Shown: in pieces, positions 34,680 to 42,757 of the stretch
Layout of the letters: each line of letters starts with the position of its first letter
Numbering within the stretch: position 1 is the stretch's first letter
Assembly: GCA_947461225.1 (NCBI GenBank)
Contig: CANHJV010000005.1
Span: 1 to 52,063 of the forward strand
Length of the DNA: 52,063 nucleotides
Direction: 5' to 3'
DNA from: Gemmatimonadota bacterium
Lineage (GTDB): Bacteria > Gemmatimonadota > Gemmatimonadetes > Gemmatimonadales > Gemmatimonadaceae
The notes under the pieces: generated by a model
Told to the model about the DNA's origin: nothing
Database searches by the model: none
What the model saw: the letters and a program-made list of their open reading frames with translations, nothing else
Program-made: the position numbers and the translations under genes

Positions 34680-34828
34680 ATTTCGCTGAAGACGCAAATG
34701 CGTTCGTGGCCTCAGCGATTCCTTGTGCAACAGCCGTGCCGACGCGTTACGCGTGGTGAACCCAGTGCCGTTCTCAACGGCGAATGTCGCGTGGCCCCGG
34801 CACGACAACGCGTCCGCCACGAGGCGCG

Positions 34829-36430
34829 CTACCGAGTACGCGAACGGCGCAGCCGCGGGTCCGTCGCGCGCTCCAGATAGCCGAGGCCGCGCATGAGCAC
34901 GGCTGCAATGATGAAGTACAGCACGGCGACCATGATCAGCGGGAAAAACGCGTCGAAGGTCCGACTGCGGATGATGTCGCTGGCTTTCGTAAGATCCTGC
35001 ACCGCGATGTACCCGACGATGGAGGTCATCTTTACCATCGAGATGCATTCGCCCTTGTATACCGGCAGAATGCGTTGGATCATCTGCGGCAAGACGACGT
35101 ACCGGAACGTCTGCACGTGGGTGAAGCCCATCGCCGTACCGGCTTCCGACTGACCCGCGTCGATTCCCTCAATGCCAGATCGGAAGATTTCTGCCACGTA
35201 CGCCGCGAAATTCATGCCGAACGCGATCACGGCAACCAGCACCGGGTTGATGTTGATCGAGCCGAAGACGACATAGAACATGATCATGAGCAGGACCACC
35301 ACGGGCGTACCGCGTAGCACGGCGATGAACGCCTGCGCGCTTCCGCGCACGAGCGCCCCCCGCGACATGCGCATGAAGCAGATCACGGCGCCAAGCAGCG
35401 TGCCGAAGAGGGCGGATAGGACGGCAATCAACACCGTCGTGGTCAGGCCATCCCAGATGAGCAGGTAGCGCTTCTCCTGCATGATGTTGCTCTGGAAGCT
35501 GGACACGACCCCGTCAATCCACGACGCGCGCGCGGCATCTGGTGCCGGCGCCGCGCTTGGTGCCACCGTGTTCACCTTGTTGGTGAAGGCCACGTTCGCC
35601 TGCGCGAAGTAGGCGTCGGAGAAGTCGATACTCTTCTGTCGTTCCTCGGTGATGTACATGTCCGCGATGATCACATCGACCTTGCCGCTCATCAGCGCGG
35701 CGATCAGCCCTCCGAATTCCTGATCGGCGAAGCGGACCTCCTTGCCGAGCGACGCGCCGAAGCGTCGTGCGAGCTCGATATCGAAGCCAGCAAGTTCACC
35801 ACCCTGCACCGCCGCGAACGGAAAGCCGCCGCTCGACAGCCCGACCACCAGCACGCCGTTCGGCGCGGCCGCGGGGAGCGGGGGCATGGTCCGGTTGTGG
35901 GTCTTCATCCACCGGGTCACCATGTCGTCGTACACGCCATCGGCACGGATCTGCGCGAGGAACGCGTTGAACGCACGCCGCAGTTCGGTGCTCGACTTGG
36001 CGAAACCGGCGCCAACCGGCGAGGAGAACAGGGGCTCGCCGAACGGCACCAGCGTGGTGTTGGTCAACATCAACTCGGCCAGCGTTTCTACATCGCTGAA
36101 CCCCGCATCCACCTTTCCCGCACTGACGGCCAGCGTCATGTCCTGATACGAGGGAAACTGCACGACCGTCGCGCGCGGGTAGGTCTTCGTGGCGTAGAGG
36201 TCGTAGACCGTCCCGAGCTGCACCCCGAGACGCTTGCCGTCCAGGTCGGCGGTCGATGACAGCCGCGCGGCGGTGGCTGGTGCACTCGTAGATGCACTCT
36301 TAGATGCACTCGTAGATGCGGCGGTCCGGCCGGCGCGGTCCGCATCCGACGTCGGACCGTTTTGCCCGCAGGCCACAGGCAGTAGAAGCGAGGCAAGCAG
36401 CGCCGTGGCGCGGCAGAAAGATTTGATCAT
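34829..36430 (-). CDS. amino-acid ABC transporter: permuted binding domain fused to permease
   Basis: The predicted protein has 533 residues. A signal ends in PVACGQ and is followed by an Ala/Ser/Thr/Lys linker with a 12-bp repeat. A segment (about 60-180) resembling the second half of a family-3 solute-binding protein (DLDGKRLGVQLGT ... DGVYDDMVTRWM) comes first. A segment resembling the first half (about 190-290, VLVVGLSSGGFPFA, GFDIELARRFG, ITEERQKSIDFSDAYF) comes second, so the order is swapped. A permease domain of the HisM/GlnP type (about 325-520) follows, with the ATPase-contact loop EAGTAMGFTHVQTFRYVVLPQ (partly IEGIDAGQSEAGTAMG). It should bind and import amino acids with a separately encoded ATPase, which is not nearby. 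GAGAG lies about 6 bases before the ATG. Confidence 0.88.
   Translation of the reverse strand: MIKSFCRATALLASLLLPVACGQNGPTSDADRAGRTAASTSASKSASTSAPATAARLSSTADLDGKRLGVQLGTVYDLYATKTYPRATVVQFPSYQDMTLAVSAGKVDAGFSDVETLAELMLTNTTLVPFGEPLFSSPVGAGFAKSSTELRRAFNAFLAQIRADGVYDDMVTRWMKTHNRTMPPLPAAAPNGVLVVGLSSGGFPFAAVQGGELAGFDIELARRFGASLGKEVRFADQEFGGLIAALMSGKVDVIIADMYITEERQKSIDFSDAYFAQANVAFTNKVNTVAPSAAPAPDAARASWIDGVVSSFQSNIMQEKRYLLIWDGLTTTVLIAVLSALFGTLLGAVICFMRMSRGALVRGSAQAFIAVLRGTPVVVLLMIMFYVVFGSININPVLVAVIAFGMNFAAYVAEIFRSGIEGIDAGQSEAGTAMGFTHVQTFRYVVLPQMIQRILPVYKGECISMVKMTSIVGYIAVQDLTKASDIIRSRTFDAFFPLIMVAVLYFIIAAVLMRGLGYLERATDPRLRRSRTR
36281..36316 (-). repeat. 12-bp tandem repeat (3 units) in ABC fusion gene
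   Basis: Three copies of tgcactcgtaga (the middle one has tta for gta) encode a Ser/Thr/Ala/Lys-rich linker between the signal and the binding domain. Confidence 0.95.
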
Positions 36431-36708
36431 CAGCAGCTCTCAATGTTGAGATCGAATGCACGTCGGGGAGCGGCGCGGGACCGCCTGCAGGCGCTGCGCA
36501 ATCGTCGTAGGGAAGGATCGCGCGGAGCGGCCGGGTTCGCTACAGGGCGCCACGCGGGACGATACTCCGTCTGTGGCCGGCTCAGCTCGCCGCGCGACGG
36601 TGGCGCACTGACCCACGGTCGGCCCAGCGCACCCTGTTAAGGCGCAGCCCCTCGCGTTACCGTTCACCAGCCTGAGCGGTAACGTTGCCGCGTCTTCTCC
36701 CTCGCATT
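36431..36708. promoter_or_regulatory. divergent intergenic region with hairpin
   Basis: These 278 bases lie between the ABC fusion gene and the STAS gene. No convincing gene is present. A perfect 8-bp inverted repeat, CGTTACCG (36655-36662) and CGGTAACG (36677-36684), overlaps a possible -10 box TAACGT (36680-36685) for the STAS gene. This could be an operator, but that is only positional evidence. Confidence 0.35.
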
Positions 36709-37059
36709 GTGACCCACGTGTTAACTCTGACCGAACGGCGGCACGACGGCGTCGGCATCATGTCGGTGGCTGGGCGCGTTGATCCCACCACCGTCGCGGA
36801 GCTTGAAGCCGGTCTAGAGGCGCTGCTGCCAGATGTCGGCTATCGACTGATCATCGATCTGACGAAAGTCGCGTTCGTCAGTAGTCTCGGCCTGCGGGTG
36901 CTGATGACGACGCTTATCCGCATTCGCGCCGAGAAGGGAGCGCTCGTGATCTGTGGTCTCAATGACGACCTCACCACGCTCTTTCGTGTCTCGGGATTCC
37001 TCGGATTGTTTGACGTGACCGCAAACGAAGCCGACGCACTCGCGATTCTCGCGGGCTGA
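36709..37059 (+). CDS. STAS-domain anti-sigma-factor antagonist-like protein
   Basis: The predicted protein has 116 residues, essentially one STAS domain. The pattern LTERRHDGVGIMSVAGRVDP, then RLIIDLTKVAFVSSLGLRVLM, matches SpoIIAA-like antagonists; the Ser-Ser before LGLR includes the residue phosphorylated in that family. These proteins bind switch kinases or anti-sigma factors to release a target. The start is uncertain: GTG 36709, GTG 36718 and TTG 36685 are possible and none has a Shine-Dalgarno sequence. The next gene, 80 bases downstream on the same strand, also begins with a STAS domain carrying the same F-V-S-S-L-G motif, so the pair probably works together. No cognate anti-sigma kinase is beside them. 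Confidence 0.85.
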   Translation: MTHVLTLTERRHDGVGIMSVAGRVDPTTVAELEAGLEALLPDVGYRLIIDLTKVAFVSSLGLRVLMTTLIRIRAEKGALVICGLNDDLTTLFRVSGFLGLFDVTANEADALAILAG

Positions 37060-37139
37060 GTCTCCTCGCGCGAGTCGCGTCGCGCGAGTTGCCCTTCGCG
37101 TCGCCGCTCATCGCGATGCTCACCCCTGCACTTCGTTCC

Positions 37140-39308
37140 ATGGCCCTCGAGATTTCCGTTGACGCTGACCTGCTGATCCTCACCGGTCGCCTCGATGCGG
37201 CCGGGGCGATCGCCCTCGATGCCTGGAAGGCCGAGGCGGTATCCGTTCCCGCGATCTGGGATCTGCGGGCGCTCGCGTTCGTGTCGAGCTTGGGCATCCG
37301 GAGTTTGATCACGCTCGACCGGCGTGTCCGAGCGGCAGGACAGCGGGTGCAGGTGGTGTACGTGGCGGAATCGTTCGTGGCCGACGTGTTGTCCGCGGCT
37401 GGCCTCACGTCGCAGTGGCCGATGCACACCGATCTCGCGGCTGCGCGCGCGATGCAGCAGGCCGGCGCACCCGCGGCACCGTCGGCCGCGTGGACCGGCG
37501 CTGATGGCGATCGCTATCAGCGCACGCCGGCTAACGGGCCGGGTCGCGTGTCTCGCTTTCGCGTGGCCACCGACGCCGCGCCGATGCTGGTGCGCTTCGA
37601 CGAGTTGGGGTTGGCGTTCGGCGTGGGCGGATTCGGCTCCGGCTCCGCTGACGAACCGGCGTCTGCGCTCATGGCCACGGGAAGCACGGTGTTGGTTCGC
37701 ACGGCCGACGGGCTGACCGATCTGCTGGATACGGTCGCACCGAAAACCACCTTCGCCCGCATCGTCGACGCGGTTCGCTTGGAGCTCGACGCCGCCGAGC
37801 GGTGGGGCGCTGAGGGCGACGTTACGTGGGGACGGCTGCGCGCCGACCTACAGGCGCAGGCGGCCACCACCGGCACGGGGACGTATGCCGCCGGCGTATT
37901 GGCCTTCTGGGACGACCGGCCGTGCGTGCTCCTCATGTTCGCCGACGAGGGCGACGCCATTGGCGACGCCATTGGCGAGGCGTTGCGCGAGGTGGGGCTG
38001 CGCGCCGTGGCCGACCCCAGCACCATGACGCATACGGGCGGCGCGACCACGCTGGCCGAGGCCGCGGCCGCAATCGCCCGCGGCGACGAGGTGGAGGTGG
38101 GCTGGCCCAGCGACGACACCACGCTGCGTGGTGTCCGCGTGTGGTTCGCGCCAACGCCGACCATCGTGGACGGCGGCGCGCACCGGTTGATCATCGAAGC
38201 GGCCGAGCCGGTGGCGGACGCCTGGGAGCGGATCATCCGCTCCACCTTCGCCGACGAGGCCCGCGTAACGCTGCGCCGCCTCACCGGCGGCTTCATGGCG
38301 TCCACCTTTGCCACGGACACGCACGACCGGTACGGCCGACGCACGCTCCCCAGCGTGCTGAAGATCAGTCCACGGGCCGTCACCGCACGTGAGGAGTCGG
38401 CGTATCAGCAGTACGTGCGGCCGTTCATCCTGAACAACGCCACCGTGCTCATGGCGCAGGCGGTGCATGGCGAGTACGCGGGGCTGCGCTACAACTTTCT
38501 GGGGATCACGGGCGCCGAGTCGCGGCTGCAGCCGCTGGAGTCGCTCTACCTCGGCGACACGCCGGCGGAGGCCTTGACGGCCATCCGGCAGACACTCACC
38601 AACGTACTCCGGCCGTGGTACGGACAGGCCGTGGTCGCCCCGGTCTATCCCTTCGTTGACCACGATCCGCGAGGGCTGTTCACCGCCTTGCCCGCCGTGG
38701 CGCAGGAAGTACTCGGCATCGACCCCGACGACCCGCGCATCGACTGCCCGCCACTCGGGCGCAGCGTGCCCAATCCGTACTATTTCTTGCAGCACCGATG
38801 GGATGCGCTACGCGGGTACAGCGCGTCCTGGGCCACGTCGATTACCCACGGCGACCTCAATCTCAACAACGTACTGGTCGACGAACGGCGCAACATCTAC
38901 GTGATCGACTTTTCCGAGACGCGGGTGCGTAACGTGGCCGCCGACTTCGCGCGGCTCGAGGCCATCGGCATGCTGCAGCACACGCGACTCGAGTACGACG
39001 ACGACGCCCGCGCGGTGCTTACGCACGTGGCCCGCTCGCTCGAAGGGTCCATCTGGACGCCGCCCGCCGCCGTGGCGCAGGAGCCCATGCTGGCGCGCGC
39101 GGCGGAGTTGGCGGCCGACGTGCGTGGGCTGGCGTCACAGCGTGTGGCGGACCCCGCACACGAGGCGGCATATCTCCTGCCGCTGCTCGAGTGGAGCATG
39201 CCGATCGTGGCGTTCCGGCAAGTCGAACGCGTGCGGAAACAGGTCGCCGTGTGGTCGAGCGGCATGATTCTGGAGCGCCTGTTGCGCGCACTCGATCTGC
39301 CTGAGTGA
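37140..39308 (+). CDS. STAS domain fused to phosphotransferase-type kinase
   Basis: The predicted protein has 722 residues. A STAS domain (about 2-100, with ALAFVSSLGIRSL) is followed by an Ala-rich linker, a middle region of about 280 residues that I do not recognise, and a C-terminal kinase-like domain (about 370-700). The kinase part has the catalytic loop THGDLNLNNVLVDE (D572) and the metal motif YVIDFSETR (D590), as in aminoglycoside/choline phosphotransferases. An N-terminal lobe begins near TLRRLTGGFMASTF. The overall style recalls the ternary-complex-associated kinase domains (TCAD9-like) described in predicted conflict systems; this is from memory and unproven. The start is uncertain (ATG 37140, ATG 37116 or TTG 37089); 37140 begins right at the STAS fold. 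It is convergent with the pseudokinase gene. Confidence 0.8.
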   Translation: MALEISVDADLLILTGRLDAAGAIALDAWKAEAVSVPAIWDLRALAFVSSLGIRSLITLDRRVRAAGQRVQVVYVAESFVADVLSAAGLTSQWPMHTDLAAARAMQQAGAPAAPSAAWTGADGDRYQRTPANGPGRVSRFRVATDAAPMLVRFDELGLAFGVGGFGSGSADEPASALMATGSTVLVRTADGLTDLLDTVAPKTTFARIVDAVRLELDAAERWGAEGDVTWGRLRADLQAQAATTGTGTYAAGVLAFWDDRPCVLLMFADEGDAIGDAIGEALREVGLRAVADPSTMTHTGGATTLAEAAAAIARGDEVEVGWPSDDTTLRGVRVWFAPTPTIVDGGAHRLIIEAAEPVADAWERIIRSTFADEARVTLRRLTGGFMASTFATDTHDRYGRRTLPSVLKISPRAVTAREESAYQQYVRPFILNNATVLMAQAVHGEYAGLRYNFLGITGAESRLQPLESLYLGDTPAEALTAIRQTLTNVLRPWYGQAVVAPVYPFVDHDPRGLFTALPAVAQEVLGIDPDDPRIDCPPLGRSVPNPYYFLQHRWDALRGYSASWATSITHGDLNLNNVLVDERRNIYVIDFSETRVRNVAADFARLEAIGMLQHTRLEYDDDARAVLTHVARSLEGSIWTPPAAVAQEPMLARAAELAADVRGLASQRVADPAHEAAYLLPLLEWSMPIVAFRQVERVRKQVAVWSSGMILERLLRALDLPE

Positions 39309-39313
39309 GCGGT

Positions 39314-39346
39314 CACCGTCGGCGAGGTGCACCGCGCGCGACGGTG
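39314..39346. terminator. possible bidirectional terminator hairpin
   Basis: CACCGTCG (39314-39321) and CGACGGTG (39339-39346) can pair across 17 bases in the 38-bp gap between two convergent genes. There is no T-tract on either side. Confidence 0.4.
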
Positions 39347-42300
39347 CTACCCCGCGAGCATCATCAGCACGTCGCGCGGTGACATGACACGTCCCGCCGA
39401 CACCAGCGCATCCAACAGCTCCTGACCGATCGTCGCACGCGCCGCTTGGATCTGACTGCCCATCTCGTGGCCCATGGGATGGTCGACCACTACGCCGGTG
39501 CGTTCCGACAGGGCATCGGCGGCGGCGGCGATCGTGACGGCACGTTCAGCACGGTCATCGGCCGCGTCCGCGGCGGCGAGTCCAGTGAGCGCCAACCCGA
39601 CACCGCGCGCGCTGCCCACTTCGTCGTACACGCGCAGGGACCGACGGAACGCCTCGCGTGCCACCGCGAGGCGCGACGCGCCAAGCGCCGTCCACCCGAT
39701 TTCACTGTGCACGCGCGCCAGCTCCGGCCGGTCACCAACCCGCGTGAACGACGCGATCGCTTGCCCGTAGAGTTCGAACGCGCGACCCACGTCGCCTCGC
39801 GCGGCGGTCATCTGTGCGAGAAAGCTGAGGGCGAGGCCGCCACCTTCGTCGTCGCCGATTCGCCGCTGGATGTTTCGCGCTTCCGTTACCAGTGCGAAGC
39901 CCGCCTCGAGCGTGCCGCAGACGAACAGCTGCAGGCCTTTCATCGACATCGAGAGTGACAGCAGGAAGTCGTGCTGCGCCCGCTGACCGAACGCGATGGC
40001 CTCGTCCAGCGCCGCACCCGACTCCTCCATATGCCCCAGGCTCATGTGCCCGTACCCGGCACACATGTGCGCTTCGGCCAACAGCGCGTCGTCGGCCAGT
40101 GCGCGCGCGTCCGCCAGTGCGCGCGCCAACTCGTCCGCGCCGCGCTCCATCTCGCCGGCGTTCATCGACAGCATGCCACTCGCCAGCAGCGACCGCGCTC
40201 GCCCTCGACTTGGCGCGCGGTCGCTCGCCATCGGCATCAACGCGTCGATCGATGCGCGCGCCGTGACGTGCCGCCCGTCGATATGCCAGAACCAATACAG
40301 CGAACCGCACAGCAGGAGCCCGTGCTCCACCGCATCCGCCGCGGTAGGATCGAGCGGCGATCGGTCGTGATGCGCCTGCCCGGTCAACCAGTGGAGCGCC
40401 GCCGTCAGGTTGGCGTTGTCGCGTCGAGCACGCTGCATGGCCGCGCGCTGCGTCGTACCGGTGATCCCCGCGTGCACGTCGTCCGCGAGCGCACGGAATG
40501 CCATGGCGTGCGCTCGGTGCACCGACGCCGCCTCGCCGTGCTCACGCAGTGACTCGGCCGCGAACGCCCGGATGGGTTCCAGCAGGTCGTAGCGCTCGCC
40601 CGCGTCGAGCACCTGTACGAGGCCGTTGTCCACCAGCGCGCGCAGCTCTTCGCGCGCGCCCCCCAGATCGGGCGCCGAGTAGCACACGGCTTCCATCTCC
40701 GCGAATGCCCACCCATCGGCGAAGACCGACAGGCGCCGCAACAGCTGCTGTTCGGCGGCATTCAGCAGCGAAGCGCTCCACGCGATTGTTGCACGCAGGG
40801 TGCGCTGGTGCGCGGAGGGATCGCGATCGTCCGAGGTCGGCTGATCGATCGCGTGCGCCAGCTGCTCCCGCAGCGCGGCCGGTTCGAACAGGCGAACGCG
40901 CGCCGCCGCCAGCTCAAGCCCCAACGGCAAGCCCTCGAGTCGGATGCAGATCGCTGCCACGTCGGCGCTGTTGGCCGGCGTGAGCGCAAACGCGGGTTGC
41001 GTCAGGGCCGCGCGCTGTACGAAGAGCGCGACGGCGGCAGAGCGCGGCGACGCGTCCATTGCGGTCGCGGTCGCATGCGCGTCGGGTAGCGTCAACGGTG
41101 GTAACGCGAGCTCGTGCTCCACGCCGATCGCGAGCGGCGTACGACTGGTCGTGATCACGCAGACGCCAGCACAACACGATACCAGTTCGGCGATGTCGGC
41201 GGCCACGTCGCGGGCGTGCACGATATCGTCGAGTAGTAACAGCACGCGACCATGGCCGATCACCGTCGCAATCGCACGCACCGCCGACCGGCCATGGGCT
41301 TCGGCGATGCCGAGCGCCGTGCTGACCGTGGGCATGACCGCACTCGCATTGGTCACCGCGGCGAGCGACACGTAGGCCGCACCGACTGGATAGTCGTTCC
41401 GCAACTGCGCGAAGAGTTCGATCGCAAGGCGTGACGTGCCGGTGCCATCAGCGCCGGTAATCGTCAGCACGCGCGTTCCGCCACGCACCCGTTCCATCGC
41501 CTGCGCCAAGGCGACCTCGCGGCCCACGAGGGCGTTGGCTGGCGCCGGTGCGGCGCGGGCGATCACGGGGGCCGGCGGCGCTGCGCTTGCGGTGGGATGA
41601 CGACCGCTGGCGCGCGCGAGCGCTCGCCGCCACTCCTCGACCGAGGCGAAGCGATCGATCGGCGATTTGGCCAGCGCGCGCGCCACGATCTCGATCACTG
41701 GCCTCGACACAGACGCACGACGCGCGCTGAGTTGCGGGACCGGCTCGATGGCATGCCGCATCATCACTGTGATCGGCGTGGGGCCCGTGAACGGCGGCGT
41801 GCCGGCGAGCATCTCGTACACGATGCATCCCAGGGCGTACAGGTCACTCCGTGCGTTGCACACGTCGCCGCGAGCCTGCTCAGGGCTCATGTAGGCGGCT
41901 GTGCCCAACGCCACGCCGGCCACCTTCACCTTCGCGTCACTCGATGCGCCAACGGCTTGCGCGATGCCGACGTCGGCGAGGATCACGTGGTCATGCTCGA
42001 GGAACACGTGCTCCGGCGTCAGATTCCCATGCAGGACGCCACGCGCGTGGGCATAGCTCAGCGCGTTCGCGATCTCGTCCGCGAAGCGGAGCGCGTCGTC
42101 GATGGGCAGGGGCCCATCGCGCGCAAGACGGGCGCGCAGGCTTTCGCCCTCCACGAATGGCATCACGTAGAAGAGCCAGCCCGCCCCCGCTCCCGAGTCG
42201 TGCAGTGGCATGACGTTGGGATGCCGCAACTCAGCCGCGGTGGAGATCTCGCGCAGAAACCGATCGTGCCCCAGCGTGGCCGACAGCTCGGGGCGCAGCA

Positions 42301-42430
42301 CCTTCACCGCCACCTGTCGTTGGTGTCTGAGGTCCTCGGCCAGAAAAACGGTCGCGATGCCATCGGCGCCGATCTCACGCTCGAGGCGATAACGGTCAGA
42401 CAGGGCCAACGACAATCCCAGATCAATCAT
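39347..42430 (-). CDS. predicted pseudokinase-STAND ATPase-TPR protein
   Basis: The predicted protein has 1027 residues. An N-terminal Ser/Thr-kinase fold (about 13-270) keeps the glycine loop (IGADGIATVF) and the lysine of VAVKVL (K43). However, the catalytic loop reads HGNLTPEHV (134-142) instead of HRDLKPENV, so the catalytic Asp, the Lys and the metal-binding Asn are all replaced, and DFG is DVG (153-155). A STAND-type NTPase (about 295-600) follows, with P-loop GADGTGTSRLA where Lys is Thr, a normal Walker B (VLLLLDDI) and the TTSRTPLAIGVEHE motif. The C-terminal 400 residues are TPR-like helical repeats. Such proteins are signalling scaffolds or switches; here both catalytic sites look impaired. 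The start ATG 42430 is set by the fold; ATG 42472 is possible. Confidence 0.85.
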   Translation of the reverse strand: MIDLGLSLALSDRYRLEREIGADGIATVFLAEDLRHQRQVAVKVLRPELSATLGHDRFLREISTAAELRHPNVMPLHDSGAGAGWLFYVMPFVEGESLRARLARDGPLPIDDALRFADEIANALSYAHARGVLHGNLTPEHVFLEHDHVILADVGIAQAVGASSDAKVKVAGVALGTAAYMSPEQARGDVCNARSDLYALGCIVYEMLAGTPPFTGPTPITVMMRHAIEPVPQLSARRASVSRPVIEIVARALAKSPIDRFASVEEWRRALARASGRHPTASAAPPAPVIARAAPAPANALVGREVALAQAMERVRGGTRVLTITGADGTGTSRLAIELFAQLRNDYPVGAAYVSLAAVTNASAVMPTVSTALGIAEAHGRSAVRAIATVIGHGRVLLLLDDIVHARDVAADIAELVSCCAGVCVITTSRTPLAIGVEHELALPPLTLPDAHATATAMDASPRSAAVALFVQRAALTQPAFALTPANSADVAAICIRLEGLPLGLELAAARVRLFEPAALREQLAHAIDQPTSDDRDPSAHQRTLRATIAWSASLLNAAEQQLLRRLSVFADGWAFAEMEAVCYSAPDLGGAREELRALVDNGLVQVLDAGERYDLLEPIRAFAAESLREHGEAASVHRAHAMAFRALADDVHAGITGTTQRAAMQRARRDNANLTAALHWLTGQAHHDRSPLDPTAADAVEHGLLLCGSLYWFWHIDGRHVTARASIDALMPMASDRAPSRGRARSLLASGMLSMNAGEMERGADELARALADARALADDALLAEAHMCAGYGHMSLGHMEESGAALDEAIAFGQRAQHDFLLSLSMSMKGLQLFVCGTLEAGFALVTEARNIQRRIGDDEGGGLALSFLAQMTAARGDVGRAFELYGQAIASFTRVGDRPELARVHSEIGWTALGASRLAVAREAFRRSLRVYDEVGSARGVGLALTGLAAADAADDRAERAVTIAAAADALSERTGVVVDHPMGHEMGSQIQAARATIGQELLDALVSAGRVMSPRDVLMMLAG

Positions 42431-42545
42431 AGAAGGATACTGCCGGCCACGGGTGGCACACGCAATCGCCATCGACGGCCGGTGATTACCTTACCGTCGT
42501 ACGGATTTGGCGTCCGGGCATCCGCCCGTGCTCCACGTCGCCACC

Positions 42546-42549
42546 GGAG
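42546..42549 (+). promoter_or_regulatory. Shine-Dalgarno site (GGAG) of small gene
   Basis: GGAG lies 6 bases before the ATG at 42556. It is the main evidence that the 53-codon frame is translated. Confidence 0.55.
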
Positions 42550-42555
42550 CTGCAC

Positions 42556-42717
42556 ATGAAGAAGAAACACAACACGGCCGTCCCGGACTTCTCCCGCAAG
42601 CGTCCGACGCCTGGCACACCGTCCACCGCGGCGGGTGAGAAGTCTACGCAGCCGAGCCCCCGGCAGCCGCAGAAGCCGCCTACGACGGCGAAGAATGGTG
42701 GGCGTCGCGGCACCTGA
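42556..42717 (+). CDS. small basic Pro/Thr/Lys-rich protein
   Basis: A 53-codon frame begins MKKKHNTAVPDFSRKRPTPG and ends in KNGGRRGT. It is very basic, disordered in character and has no membrane segment. Support comes from a well-placed GGAG six bases upstream and from its position between the divergent pseudokinase gene and the thioredoxin-fusion gene, 40 bases before the latter. I recognise no family. It might be a short nucleic-acid-binding or ribosome-associated peptide, but nothing beyond composition indicates this. It could also be a chance frame. Confidence 0.5.
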   Translation: MKKKHNTAVPDFSRKRPTPGTPSTAAGEKSTQPSPRQPQKPPTTAKNGGRRGT

Positions 42718-42746
42718 CCGGCCTGCAATCACTCCCCGCCGCGGGG

Positions 42747-42752
42747 TATCGT
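42747..42752 (+). promoter_or_regulatory. -10 box (TATCGT) before thioredoxin fusion
   Basis: TATCGT ends 5 bases before the ATG at 42758 and overlaps the 3' side of a small stem (CCCCG CCG CGGGG). This favours the short start over the frame open from 42635. Confidence 0.45.
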
Positions 42753-42757
42753 TCAGT

